Made by a program: the position numbers and the translations under genes. From CAYJPV01 sp964372095 (GTDB taxonomy: Bacteria > Acidobacteriota > Vicinamibacteria > Vicinamibacterales > JAKQTR01): a stretch of 64,000 bases of DNA. Where the stretch lies: positions 1-64,000 of the forward strand of contig CAYJPV010000020.1 of assembly GCA_964372095.1 (NCBI GenBank). The letters are read 5' to 3'. The notes beneath the pieces were generated by a model. It was not told the DNA's origin and searched no databases. It was given only the letters and a program-made list of their open reading frames with translations. How positions within the stretch are numbered: the first letter of the stretch is position 1; every line of letters begins with the position of its first letter. Shown piece after piece: positions 34,008 through 42,642 of this stretch.

Positions 34008-34310
34008 ATGGTGGTCAAGTTCTCGCCCAACGATCGGGGAAACCCTCCCGGCAAACTCGCCGACGCGGAACTGCACTTCAGCGAAGGCACGCTCGATGGC
34101 CTCAAGCTCATCGGCTTCGGCATCTGGGAACGCCGCAACGGATCCGGCCGCAACGTCACGTTCCCCGCGCGGCAGTACTCGGTCAACGGCGAACGGCGCA
34201 GCTTCTCCCTGCTGCGCCCCGTCGCCGATGCCGCCAGTCAGGACCGTCTGCGCGACGTGATCCTGCAGGCGTTCCACGAGTACGAAGAACAGCTGGCCAC
34301 GGCCGAATGA
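34008..34310 (+). CDS. Small SpoVG-like protein
   Basis: The 100-aa protein starts with MVVKFSPNDRGNPPGKLADAE (split here) and contains a beta-rich segment LKLIGFGIWERRNGSGRNVTFPAR followed by a C-terminal helix DRLRDVILQAFHEYEEQ. The order (strand with aromatic/basic residues, phrase like VTFPARQY, then a helix starting with R-L-R-D-V-I-L) recalls SpoVG, a small RNA/DNA-binding regulator, but the match is by eye only. GGGAG lies 8 nt before the ATG. It converges on the radical SAM gene. Confidence 0.6.
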   Translation: MVVKFSPNDRGNPPGKLADAELHFSEGTLDGLKLIGFGIWERRNGSGRNVTFPARQYSVNGERRSFSLLRPVADAASQDRLRDVILQAFHEYEEQLATAE

Positions 34311-34358
34311 CGGGCCGGGAGGTACGGCCGGGCTCGTCGGGGCAACGTCAGGGCAACG

Positions 34359-36104
34359 TCAGGGAATGACCGGCAGGAATCGGGCGTTCTCGGCCGCGCG
34401 GGAGGGCGGCAACGTCCACTCGGCTCGCTGGCTCTTGTCGAACTCCGCGCGGTAGAACGCGCTCTTCATGCCGCCGTCGATGATGTCCCATGGCAGGACC
34501 GCGTCGTTCGATCGGTCCCGGAACACATAGAAGTGCGCATCCAGGCCGGCGTCCGCCACGGCGCGCCGCCACTGGCCGCCGTTCTGCTCGGCCAGGACGA
34601 TGGCCGGCGCAACCCGCCGATCGCCGAGGGACAGCAGGGCCTGGTAAAACGAATGCCGCTCCGACTTGATCGTGAAGTAGACGTTGTCGATGCCCGCCGT
34701 CAGCTTGCGCAGCCGTTCGGTCTTCTGCTCGATGACGTCCTGCGTGTCCATCGGCAGCCACTGGAAGGCGGTGCCCGGTTTCGGCACGAGCGGATTCACG
34801 CTGCCGACGATGCGGCCGACCTGGCCGCGATGGCGGCCGGCAGCCATCATGCGATCGCGGAGCTGCAGCGACAGGTCACGGATGGCCACCAGATCGTCGT
34901 CGGTTTCGGACGGCAGGCCGATCATGAAGTACAGCTTCAGGTTCTCGATGCCTTCCGCGAAGACCATCGCGGTCTTCTCGAGGATCTCCTCGTTGGTCAT
35001 CGTCTTGTTGATAACGCGCCGCAGCCGGTCAGAACCCGTCTCGGGAGCGATCGTAATGGAACGTTCGCCGCTGGCGCGGAGCATCCGCACGATGGGCGGC
35101 GTGAGATCGTCGAGGCGCAGCGATGCCGGGCTGATCGCATAACCCAGTTCGCCGAGCCGCGCCAGGATCCGTTCGATCTCCGGGTGGTCGCAGAGGGCAA
35201 TCGAGACCAGCCCGACCCGATCCGCATGCTGCCGGGCGTCCGCCGCGATCTGCAGGATGCGGTCGGCAGGGAACGCCCGCACGGGCAGGTAGTTGTAGCC
35301 GGCCCAGCAGAACCGGCACAGGTTCGCGCACCCCCGCACGACCTCGATGAGCAGCCGGGAGCCGAACTCCGTGTCCGGCGTGAAGATGCTCGTCGCCGGC
35401 GGGTCGACCGCGTCGGTGGTGCGCAGGGCGGCCTTGCGGATGGGCAGGGGGATGTCGTGGCCGTCACGTGGTACGAACGCGTGAATGGTGCCGTCCGGTC
35501 CGTACTGCACGTCGATGCGGGACGGGACGTAGAACCCGCGTTCGAGGGTCAGGCGGTCCAGCAGATCGCGGCGTGAGGTGGCGCCACGCAGGGCGTCGAC
35601 GAGGGCGGGAATCAGGACCTCGCCCTCACCCGCGGCGATGACGTCCGCGAACGGCGCCAGCGGCTCAGGGTTCACGAACGTCACCGCGCCCCCAATGACG
35701 ACAAGCGGGTGACCCGGGGTTCGCTCCGCCGCATAGAGCGGCATGCCGGCCAGGCGGAGAACTGTCAGGAGGTTCGTATAGTCCCACTCGAATGACACGG
35801 AGAACGCAATGACGTCGAACTCGTGCAGCGGCGTACCCGACTCGACGGTTTCGAGCCGCCGGCGCGAGGCCAGCGCCGCGGCCAGTTCCTGCTTCGGCGG
35901 CAGGAACGCCCGCTCGCAGACCACGTCGGCATGGGCGTTGAACAACGTGTACGTCGTCTGGAGGCCCAGGTTCGACATGGCGACGTAGTAGGTGTTCGGA
36001 AACACCAAGGCCACGCGCAGGCGGTTGGCGTGGGGCTTGCGCACGTAGCCCACTTCCCGGGCAAGGATGTCCTGTGGACGAACGGAACGGCGTGTGTTGG
36101 CCAT
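34359..36104 (-). CDS. B12-binding-domain radical SAM protein
   Basis: The 581-aa protein resembles the TIGR03960 family: an N-terminal Rossmann-like B12-binding-type domain (ALVFPNTYYVAMSNLGLQTTY near 32-52, IGGAVTFVNPEPLAPFADVIAAGEGE near 137-162), then a radical SAM TIM barrel with the cluster motif CANLCRFC (Cys259, Cys263, Cys266). The first spacing CxxxCxxC is canonical. In other bacteria this family is often followed by a TIGR03936 domain and lies near rng (RNase G) and rplU; here neither neighbour is present. ATG 36104 gives the family-like start. The substrate is unknown. It is the last gene of the dcw transcript direction. Confidence 0.85.
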   Translation of the reverse strand: MANTRRSVRPQDILAREVGYVRKPHANRLRVALVFPNTYYVAMSNLGLQTTYTLFNAHADVVCERAFLPPKQELAAALASRRRLETVESGTPLHEFDVIAFSVSFEWDYTNLLTVLRLAGMPLYAAERTPGHPLVVIGGAVTFVNPEPLAPFADVIAAGEGEVLIPALVDALRGATSRRDLLDRLTLERGFYVPSRIDVQYGPDGTIHAFVPRDGHDIPLPIRKAALRTTDAVDPPATSIFTPDTEFGSRLLIEVVRGCANLCRFCWAGYNYLPVRAFPADRILQIAADARQHADRVGLVSIALCDHPEIERILARLGELGYAISPASLRLDDLTPPIVRMLRASGERSITIAPETGSDRLRRVINKTMTNEEILEKTAMVFAEGIENLKLYFMIGLPSETDDDLVAIRDLSLQLRDRMMAAGRHRGQVGRIVGSVNPLVPKPGTAFQWLPMDTQDVIEQKTERLRKLTAGIDNVYFTIKSERHSFYQALLSLGDRRVAPAIVLAEQNGGQWRRAVADAGLDAHFYVFRDRSNDAVLPWDIIDGGMKSAFYRAEFDKSQRAEWTLPPSRAAENARFLPVIP

Positions 36105-36251
36105 GCGTGAGGGAACGCCCGGACCGGGAATCCCGCCTCCAGCCACCCTCCATCATGGAGTTGCGGCTCAGGCGGCGGCGGTTACGTATGCCGGGAGTGT
36201 TTGCAGTGTACCACTTACCGCCGCTGAGCGAGCGCAAGCAGGGGACGGCAG

Positions 36252-36381
<130 letters not shown>

Positions 36382-37662
36382 CTACCCCCGCGCCACGCGA
36401 CGCAGGAAGGCCGGTACCTCCAGCGGAGCGGCCATCTCGGCCTCGGCTGCCGCCACGGCGTCGTCCGCCGCCCCCGGCGCCTCGGGCAGCGGCACGATGG
36501 CCTGCGGCTGCACCACACCCACGCCGTGACGGCGGGCGATGGTCAGGGGCGGAACGGCATTACCGTGCTGGGCAAGCCAGTCCGAATACGCGGTCAGATC
36601 GGACGGCGTGGGCTTGCTGACGCCCGGCACGATCGCCCGCGCGCCTTCGCGCTGGAAGCCGGTGGCAATCACGGTGATCTTCACGCGCCCTTCCAGACGC
36701 GGGTCGATGACGGCCCCGAAGATGATGTTCGCTTCCTCGTGCGCCGCGTCGTGGATGATCGACGACGCCTCGCTGACCTCGATGAGCGACAGGTCCGCCC
36801 CGCCGGTCACGTTGATAATCACGCCGCGGGCGCCTTCGATCGACGCGTCTTCGAGAAGCGGGCTCGAAATGGCCTTGCGGGCCGCGTCCACCGCGCGGCT
36901 CGACCCTTCGCCGACGCCTGTGCCCATGACGGCGACGCCCATGCCCGTCATGATGGTCTTGACGTCTGCGAAGTCGAGGTTGATCAACCCCGGGACGAGG
37001 ATCAGGTCCGAGATGCCCTGGATGGCCTGGCGCAGCACGTCGTCGGCGGCGGCAAACGCCGACAGCAGGGGCGTCGACCGATCGATGGTGGACAGCAGGC
37101 GTTCGTTCGGGATGGTGATGACGCTGTCGACGCACTCGCGCAGCGCGGCGAGGCCGCGCTCGGCCTGCGTGAGGCGCTTCCGCCCCTCGAACGCGAACGG
37201 TTTCGTCACGACGGCCACCGTGAGCGCGCCGAGTTCGCTCGCCAGGCTGGCAATCACCGGCGCGCCGCCGGTGCCGGTGCCGCCGCCAAGACCGGTGGTC
37301 ACGAAGATCAGGTCGGCGCCGTCCAGGGCCTGGATGAGTTTTTCGGTGTCTTCGACCGCCGCGCGGCGGCCGATATCGGGATCGGCGCCCGCACCCAGGC
37401 CCTTCGTCAGCTTGGCGCCGAGCTGGATCTTGTGCGGCGCCCGGCTCATGCGCAGCGCCTGCACGTCGGTGTTCGCGACGATGAACTCGACGCCGTCGAG
37501 CCCCTCTTCCACCATGCGGTTGACGGCGTTGTTCCCGCCGCCGCCGACACCGATCACCTTGATGCGTGCGCCGCAGTCCAGGGCATCGTCGATCGTCAGC
37601 CGCAACGAACCGGTGTCCGCGCGCATGCCAGTGTAGGGTGTGGTCTCGGTGGGATTCGCCAT
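36382..37662 (-). CDS. ftsZ: Cell division protein FtsZ
   Basis: The 426-aa tubulin-like GTPase forms the Z ring. KVIGVGGGGNNAVNRM near 35-50, the tubulin signature GLGGGTGTGGAP near 103-114, and NLDFADVKTIM of the T7 loop region are all present. The C-terminal linker is Ala/Pro rich and ends in the FtsA-binding peptide EVPAFLRR. ATG 37662 has GGAGG 7 nt upstream, preferred over the adjacent in-frame TTG. It follows ftsA by 13 nt. The stop codon abuts a heptamer array. Confidence 0.97.
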   Translation of the reverse strand: MANPTETTPYTGMRADTGSLRLTIDDALDCGARIKVIGVGGGGNNAVNRMVEEGLDGVEFIVANTDVQALRMSRAPHKIQLGAKLTKGLGAGADPDIGRRAAVEDTEKLIQALDGADLIFVTTGLGGGTGTGGAPVIASLASELGALTVAVVTKPFAFEGRKRLTQAERGLAALRECVDSVITIPNERLLSTIDRSTPLLSAFAAADDVLRQAIQGISDLILVPGLINLDFADVKTIMTGMGVAVMGTGVGEGSSRAVDAARKAISSPLLEDASIEGARGVIINVTGGADLSLIEVSEASSIIHDAAHEEANIIFGAVIDPRLEGRVKITVIATGFQREGARAIVPGVSKPTPSDLTAYSDWLAQHGNAVPPLTIARRHGVGVVQPQAIVPLPEAPGAADDAVAAAEAEMAAPLEVPAFLRRVARG

Positions 37663-37675
37663 CAACGGCCTCCGT

Positions 37676-38914
37676 TTATCCTTGGAAGAACTCTCTGAAT
37701 ACGCCGAAAATCCGATCGGTCAGGCGCCCCAGCGCGCCGTGGCCTCCGGGCTCCTGATCCTGAACACGCTGACGGCCGGCCCACTTGAGCAGCCCGACGG
37801 CCGTGGCAAACGACGGGTTGTTGATATGGTCCGCGAGCCCGCCCGTCCCGTCGGGCTCGCCGCACCTGACCGGCAGGTCGAAGATCTGCTCGGCAATTTC
37901 CACGATGCCCTGCAGGTTTGCGCCGCCGCCCGTCAGGACGATGCCGGAGTTGAGGGCCTTCTCATAGCCGGCACGATGGATCTCGTCCCACACCGCGTGG
38001 AACAGTTCTTCGGCCCTCGGCTGGAGCACTTCGGACAGGATGCGGCGGGCCATGGTCCGGGACGGACGCCCCCCGACGCTGGCCACGTCCATGCTCTCCT
38101 CGTCGCCGACCATGGCCGACAGGGCGCAGCCGCTCCGCCACTTGAGTTTCTCGGCTTCGGGGATCGGCACGCGCAGGCCGACCGCGATGTCGTTGGTGAA
38201 ATGCCCGCCGCCGAAGGCCACGACGGCGGTGTGCCAGAGGCTGCCCTTCTCGTAGATCGCGATGTCGGTGGTGCCGGCGCCGATGTCCAGCAGGGCCACG
38301 CCAAGCTGCTTCTCGTCGTCGCTCAGGACGGCCTCGGCGGCCGCCAGTTGCTCCAGCACCGATTCACGGACGTTCACGCCGGCGCGGTTCACGCACGTCA
38401 CGATGTTCTGCAGCGTGGCCGACCCGCAGGTGACGATGTGCACGTTCACTTCGAGGCGCGAGCCGGTCATGCCGACGGGGTCCCCCACCCCGTCCTGGTC
38501 GTCCACCACGAAGTCCTGCGGCAGGACGTGCAGAATCTCCCGCCCGACCGGAAGGCTGACCGCGCGGGCCGTCTCGATGGCGCGACGGACGTCGTCGCGG
38601 GAGATCTCCCGGTTCTTGCCGGCGACCGCCACGACGCCGCGGCTGTTGAACCCCTTGATCTGGGAGCCCGAGAGCCCGAGGTAGGCGTTGTCGATCTCGA
38701 TGCCCGCCGTGAGCTCCGCTTCCTCGACGGCCTTGCGAATGGACGTGACGGCGGCTTCCAGATTCACGACGGACCCGCAGCGGATGCCGCTCGAGTCGGC
38801 GACGCCCAGACCGATGATCTCGATCGGCGCGCCGTCGCGCAGTTCGCCGACAATCGCCGCGACCTTGGAGGTCCCGATGTCGAGCCCGACGATCAACCGC
38901 TCTCTCCGTCCCAC
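37676..38914 (-). CDS. ftsA: Cell division protein FtsA
   Basis: The 412-aa actin-like ATPase tethers FtsZ to the membrane and recruits later division proteins. Phosphate 1 motif GLDIGTSKVAAIVGE, phosphate 2 LLDIGAGTTDIAIY and adenosine motif GIVLTGGGANLQG are present. The C-terminus ends in an amphipathic helix (GRLTDRIFGVFREFF) for membrane binding. The GTG start has a purine-rich GGGGGA upstream. It lies between ftsQ and ftsZ in the conserved order. Confidence 0.96.
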   Translation of the reverse strand: MGRRERLIVGLDIGTSKVAAIVGELRDGAPIEIIGLGVADSSGIRCGSVVNLEAAVTSIRKAVEEAELTAGIEIDNAYLGLSGSQIKGFNSRGVVAVAGKNREISRDDVRRAIETARAVSLPVGREILHVLPQDFVVDDQDGVGDPVGMTGSRLEVNVHIVTCGSATLQNIVTCVNRAGVNVRESVLEQLAAAEAVLSDDEKQLGVALLDIGAGTTDIAIYEKGSLWHTAVVAFGGGHFTNDIAVGLRVPIPEAEKLKWRSGCALSAMVGDEESMDVASVGGRPSRTMARRILSEVLQPRAEELFHAVWDEIHRAGYEKALNSGIVLTGGGANLQGIVEIAEQIFDLPVRCGEPDGTGGLADHINNPSFATAVGLLKWAGRQRVQDQEPGGHGALGRLTDRIFGVFREFFQG

Positions 38915-38939
38915 GAATCCCCCGCTCCCCGTGTGATGG

Positions 38940-39821
38940 TCAGGGCCGGCGCGCCGGCCCGGCCGGCACGCCCGCCGTGACCTCGTCGCCTGCGTGGGTG
39001 TTGCGCGCCACCACGGCGGCGGGCCCCACGTACACCCGGTCGTCGAATCGCAGGTCGACGTAGTCCATGTCCGGCACCTGCTGGCGCAGCGCGTCCTGCA
39101 GGCCGACGTACGACCAGATCCGCTCGAGGAACCGCGTATCTCCCAGTCGGAGCACGGCAGGATCCCCGTCCAGGATCACGCGCAGGTCCAGCGGATCGGT
39201 CACGTCAATCTGGGACACGCGCCGGGCCACGTCCGGCCGGCGGCGGATGTCCGTCATCATGTCGGCGATGAGCCGTCCGCGTAACTCGTCCACGCGGGAT
39301 CCCTGGGCGCCGCGCACGAGCAGGCCGTCGATGATGGGCAGATCGCAGTCCGCGTAGCGCGGCCCGTATTCGTCGATGACGCCGCCGTTCGCATCCACCA
39401 GGAACAGTTCGTGGCCGAGGCGCGCGATCCCCACGGGGTCCCGCTCCACGATGCGCACGACGATGGTGGCCGGCAGCCTGCGCCGCAGTTCCGCGTCGGC
39501 CACCCACGACGACGCACGCAGCCGCTCGCGCCAGCGTTCAAGGTCGGTCGCCAGGACGTTCTCGCCCCTGAGCCCGTCGAGCAGCGCGTTGGCTTCTCCC
39601 TCGGACAGGCGGCGGTTCCCTTCGAACACGAGGTGCCGCACCGACAGCGAAGGCGCGGCCACGGCGAACAACGCGGCTTCGTAGCCGCCGAACGCCAGCG
39701 CACCCAGGATCGCCGTTGACCGCAGGAGCTGCCACCACCAGCGCGACCGCAGACGGGTGTGGCGCGGGGGCCGCGCGTTGCTGCGGAGAAAGCGTCGATC
39801 GGACGGGATGGTGACGGCCAT
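38940..39821 (-). CDS. ftsQ: Cell division protein FtsQ
   Basis: The 293-aa bitopic protein has a basic cytoplasmic N-terminus (about 30 residues), one membrane segment (STAILGALAFGGYEAALFAV), a POTRA domain (VRHLVFEGNRRLSEGEANALLDGLRGENVL in pieces) and a beta domain to the C-terminus. FtsQ links FtsL/FtsB and FtsW/FtsI to the septum. ATG 39821 starts one base beyond the murC stop. No murB or ddl gene lies between murC and ftsQ. Confidence 0.92.
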   Translation of the reverse strand: MAVTIPSDRRFLRSNARPPRHTRLRSRWWWQLLRSTAILGALAFGGYEAALFAVAAPSLSVRHLVFEGNRRLSEGEANALLDGLRGENVLATDLERWRERLRASSWVADAELRRRLPATIVVRIVERDPVGIARLGHELFLVDANGGVIDEYGPRYADCDLPIIDGLLVRGAQGSRVDELRGRLIADMMTDIRRRPDVARRVSQIDVTDPLDLRVILDGDPAVLRLGDTRFLERIWSYVGLQDALRQQVPDMDYVDLRFDDRVYVGPAAVVARNTHAGDEVTAGVPAGPARRP

Positions 39822-39822
39822 G

Positions 39823-41247
39823 TCAGTGCCGCTCCGTGTCCCGCAGGGCTGCCAGGATGCGGTGGCTGGCACCGCTGACAGAGCCGGCGCCCAGCGTGAT
39901 GACGGCGTCCCCGGGTTTCGCCAGGGCGACGGCCGCATCGACCGCGTCGTCCAGCGTGCGGACGAGGTGGATCCGGCCCGGCATGTGGGCGGAGGCGCGG
40001 GCGACCAGCGCGGCCGCCGTCACGCCGGGTATCGGGTCTTCGCCCGCCGGGTAGATCTCCGTGAGGATGACCTCGTCGGCCTTCGCCAGCGCCGGGCCGA
40101 ACGCGTCCATGAGGTTCGCCGTCCGCGTGTACCGGTGCGGCTGAAAGACCACGAGCAGGCGGCGTTTGAGCGATGCCCGCGCGGCATCGAGCACCGCGGC
40201 AATTTCGGTCGGATGGTGGCCGTAGTCGTCGATGACCAGAACGCCTGCCGCCTCGCCGCGGCGCTGAAAGCGGCGGTCGGCTCCGTGGAACTCGGCCAGC
40301 GCCGCGGCGATCACGCCGACCGTCACGCCCAGTTCAAGGCCAACCGCCACCGCAGCCAGGGCGTTGAGCATGTTGTGCCGGCCGGGAACCGCGAGGCGGA
40401 GTTCGCCGAGCGGCGATGGTGGCGGCGTGGCGAGGCCGAGGGCATCCTGGAGTCCCGGCCCCGCGGTCACCGAGCAGACCCAGGCGTCGCCCTCGATGCG
40501 GAGGTCCCGTCCGCGGAGGTCCGCGTCTGCGGTCTCGAGGCCGTAGGTCACCACGCGGCGCGTGAACCGCGGCGCCAGGGCCCGGACGTGGGGATCGTCG
40601 AGGCACGCGACAATCGCGCCGTAGAACGGCACCTTGTTGGCGAAGTCCACGAACGCGCCGCACAGGTCGTCAAAGTCGCGGTAGGCCTCGAGGTGTTCGT
40701 GGTCGATGTTCGTGATCACGGCAAGCGTCGGCGACAGACGCAGGAACGACCGATCGCTCTCGTCGGCTTCCACCACCATGTACTCGCCGCGCCCGAGCCG
40801 GGCATTGCTCCCGAAGGCGCTCAGCTTTCCGCCGATCACCGCCGTCGGGTCGAGGCCGGCGCGCTCGAGCGTCAGGGCCACCATCGACGTCGTCGTGGTC
40901 TTGCCGTGGGCGCCGGCCACGGCGATGCCGGAGCGGAGCCGCATCAGCTCCGCCAGCATCTCGGCCCGGGGAATGACCGGAATGCGGCGACGGTGCGCTT
41001 CGACGATCTCGGGGTTGTCGGCGCGCACGGCCGACGAATAGACGACGACGTCGGCCGCCCCCACGTGCTGCGCGGCGTGGCCGACGGCCACGGTGACGCC
41101 GAGACCCTGCAGCCGATCGGTGACGTCCGACCGCTTCAGATCGGAGCCCGACACCACGAAGTGCAGGTTGGCCAGCAGTTCGGCGATGCCGCTCATGCCG
41201 ATCCCGCCGATCCCGACGAAGTGGATGCGCTGCGTTCGTCCGAGCAC
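39823..41247 (-). CDS. murC: UDP-N-acetylmuramate--L-alanine ligase
   Basis: The 474-aa ligase adds L-Ala to UDP-MurNAc. The N-terminal Rossmann motif HFVGIGGIGMSGIAELL is MurC-specific, Walker A is GAHGKTTTTSMV near residue 115, and DDYGHHPTEI is the C-terminal domain signature. The GTG start at 41247 lies 4 nt after the ftsW stop. In the usual dcw order murG would stand between ftsW and murC; here there is no space for it. Confidence 0.97.
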   Translation of the reverse strand: MLGRTQRIHFVGIGGIGMSGIAELLANLHFVVSGSDLKRSDVTDRLQGLGVTVAVGHAAQHVGAADVVVYSSAVRADNPEIVEAHRRRIPVIPRAEMLAELMRLRSGIAVAGAHGKTTTTSMVALTLERAGLDPTAVIGGKLSAFGSNARLGRGEYMVVEADESDRSFLRLSPTLAVITNIDHEHLEAYRDFDDLCGAFVDFANKVPFYGAIVACLDDPHVRALAPRFTRRVVTYGLETADADLRGRDLRIEGDAWVCSVTAGPGLQDALGLATPPPSPLGELRLAVPGRHNMLNALAAVAVGLELGVTVGVIAAALAEFHGADRRFQRRGEAAGVLVIDDYGHHPTEIAAVLDAARASLKRRLLVVFQPHRYTRTANLMDAFGPALAKADEVILTEIYPAGEDPIPGVTAAALVARASAHMPGRIHLVRTLDDAVDAAVALAKPGDAVITLGAGSVSGASHRILAALRDTERH

Positions 41248-41251
41248 GGCG

Positions 41252-42361
41252 TTACTCCCACTCCTCGGCGGACGCGTGCTGCGAGATGTTGAGCAGCATG
41301 CCGATCGCCGCGAGGCCCGCCAGCGTGGAAGACCCGCCGTAGCTGACCAGGGGCAGCGGAATGCCCTTGGTCGGCAGCAGGCCGAGGACGACGCTCATGT
41401 TCACGAACCCCTGGGCCCCGATCATCATCGTCAACCCGAGAGCCGTCAGCGCCGCGAAACGGTCGGGGGCGCGCAGCACCGTGCGGAGGCCCCGCCAGAT
41501 GATGATCGCAAAACACAGCAGGGTGATCGTGGCGCCGATCAGGCCGGCTTCTTCGCTGATCACGGCGAAGATAAAATCGTTGTGGGACTCGGGCAGGTAG
41601 AACCGCTTCTGGACGCTGTCGCCGAGGCCGACGCCGGTGATGCCGCCGGTCGCGACGGCGATTTTGGACTGGATGATCTGGAATCCCGTCCCGCGCGGGT
41701 CCGCCTCCGGGTTCAAAAAGGCCGTGATCCGTTTCCAGCGGTAGTCCGATCCGACGACGAGAAACGTCAGAACCGGCAGGGCGGCGGCGCTCAGCCAGGC
41801 CAGGTACTTGTAGGGCAGGCCGGCGGCGAACACCATGACCGCCACCGTGCCGAGAATGGCGACCGATGTGCCCAGATCGCGCCCCATCAGGATCAGGCCC
41901 AGCACGACGACCAGCGCCGCGCCCACGGGCAGCAGCGAATAGCGGACGTCCGCAATCCGATCCATGCGGCGATCGAGAATGTACGCCGTGAACAGGATCA
42001 TCGCGATCTTCGCCAGTTCGGACGGCTGGATCCCGAACCCGCCGATCGCGAACCACCGCCGGCCGCCCTTGATCTCGGGGGCGATCAGCAGCACGAGGAC
42101 CAGCGCAGCCACGGTCAGCCCCAGGACGGCGCCGATCACGCGCGGATGGCGGTAATGGCTGTAGTCCACGTTCATCGCGATAGCCATCCCGACGACACCC
42201 AGCAGGATGAACACCGCCTGCCGCTCGGCGTAGAAGGTGGCGTCGCCCCGCTTCTCCTGCGCGACGATCGCGGAGGCCGAATAGACCATGACCACGCTCG
42301 CCGCCAGGAGGACCATGACGGTGACAAACAGCACGCGGTCCCGCTTGAGCTTTCGCGCCAC
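41252..42361 (-). CDS. ftsW: FtsW, SEDS-family peptidoglycan glycosyltransferase
   Basis: The 369-aa integral membrane protein has about ten helices and polymerises lipid II with FtsI. Signatures include GGRRWFAIGGFGIQPSELAK, the catalytic-Asp region (GRDLGTSVAI), NPEADPRGTGFQ and GIPLPLVSYGGSS near the C-terminus. GTG 42361 (MARKLKRDR) with GGAG 8 nt upstream is preferred, giving the usual length; the frame remains open to 42436. The gene is preceded by a 278-bp spacer with inverted repeats, the only large gap in the cluster. Confidence 0.94.
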   Translation of the reverse strand: MARKLKRDRVLFVTVMVLLAASVVMVYSASAIVAQEKRGDATFYAERQAVFILLGVVGMAIAMNVDYSHYRHPRVIGAVLGLTVAALVLVLLIAPEIKGGRRWFAIGGFGIQPSELAKIAMILFTAYILDRRMDRIADVRYSLLPVGAALVVVLGLILMGRDLGTSVAILGTVAVMVFAAGLPYKYLAWLSAAALPVLTFLVVGSDYRWKRITAFLNPEADPRGTGFQIIQSKIAVATGGITGVGLGDSVQKRFYLPESHNDFIFAVISEEAGLIGATITLLCFAIIIWRGLRTVLRAPDRFAALTALGLTMMIGAQGFVNMSVVLGLLPTKGIPLPLVSYGGSSTLAGLAAIGMLLNISQHASAEEWE

Positions 42362-42516
42362 GATATCGACTCCAGCCTCAACGCCCCACCCATGGGTGGC
42401 GCCGCCCGTTCGAGCGGCCCAGGTCGGCCGCCGCACGAGTGGTCACACCGCCCCTAAAGTCCCGCCCCGTCCGTGCCGACACATTGGGGGAACAGAATTC
42501 CCGGGGCCATCCCCGG

Positions 42517-42642
42517 GTGTGAGCCGTCAGCAGTCATCAGTCAGCCCCGGGACGAGTACCGACTCCCCCACACTGGGCCAGTGTGGGGTCCCAGCAGCCG
42601 AATACCCGCCCCAAAGGCCGACTGACGACTGCTCACGGCTCA
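42517..42642. repeat. Inverted heptamer arrays between murD and ftsW
   Basis: On the minus strand the murD TGA opens the units TGAGCCG, TGAGCAG, TCGTCAG and TCGGCCT. Exactly 98 bp (14 units) further, still in phase, come CTGACTG, ATGACTG, CTGACGG and CTCACAC, the inverted forms. The arms 42519-42544 and 42618-42643 are complementary at 23 of 26 positions. Confidence 0.85.
42566..42588 (-). terminator. Perfect 10-bp hairpin inside the inverted arrays
   Basis: CCCCACACTG and CAGTGTGGGG surround a 3-nt loop at the centre of the larger 26-bp inverted repeat. Together they would form a nested structure in the mRNA between murD and ftsW. It could attenuate or process the dcw transcript. Confidence 0.5.

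Noticed and set aside
33749..34369. 206-codon plus-strand frame across the spacer and the SpoVG-like gene
   Set aside because: It is rich in Pro, Arg and Ala from GC bias, crosses the terminator hairpin, and lacks a start signal.
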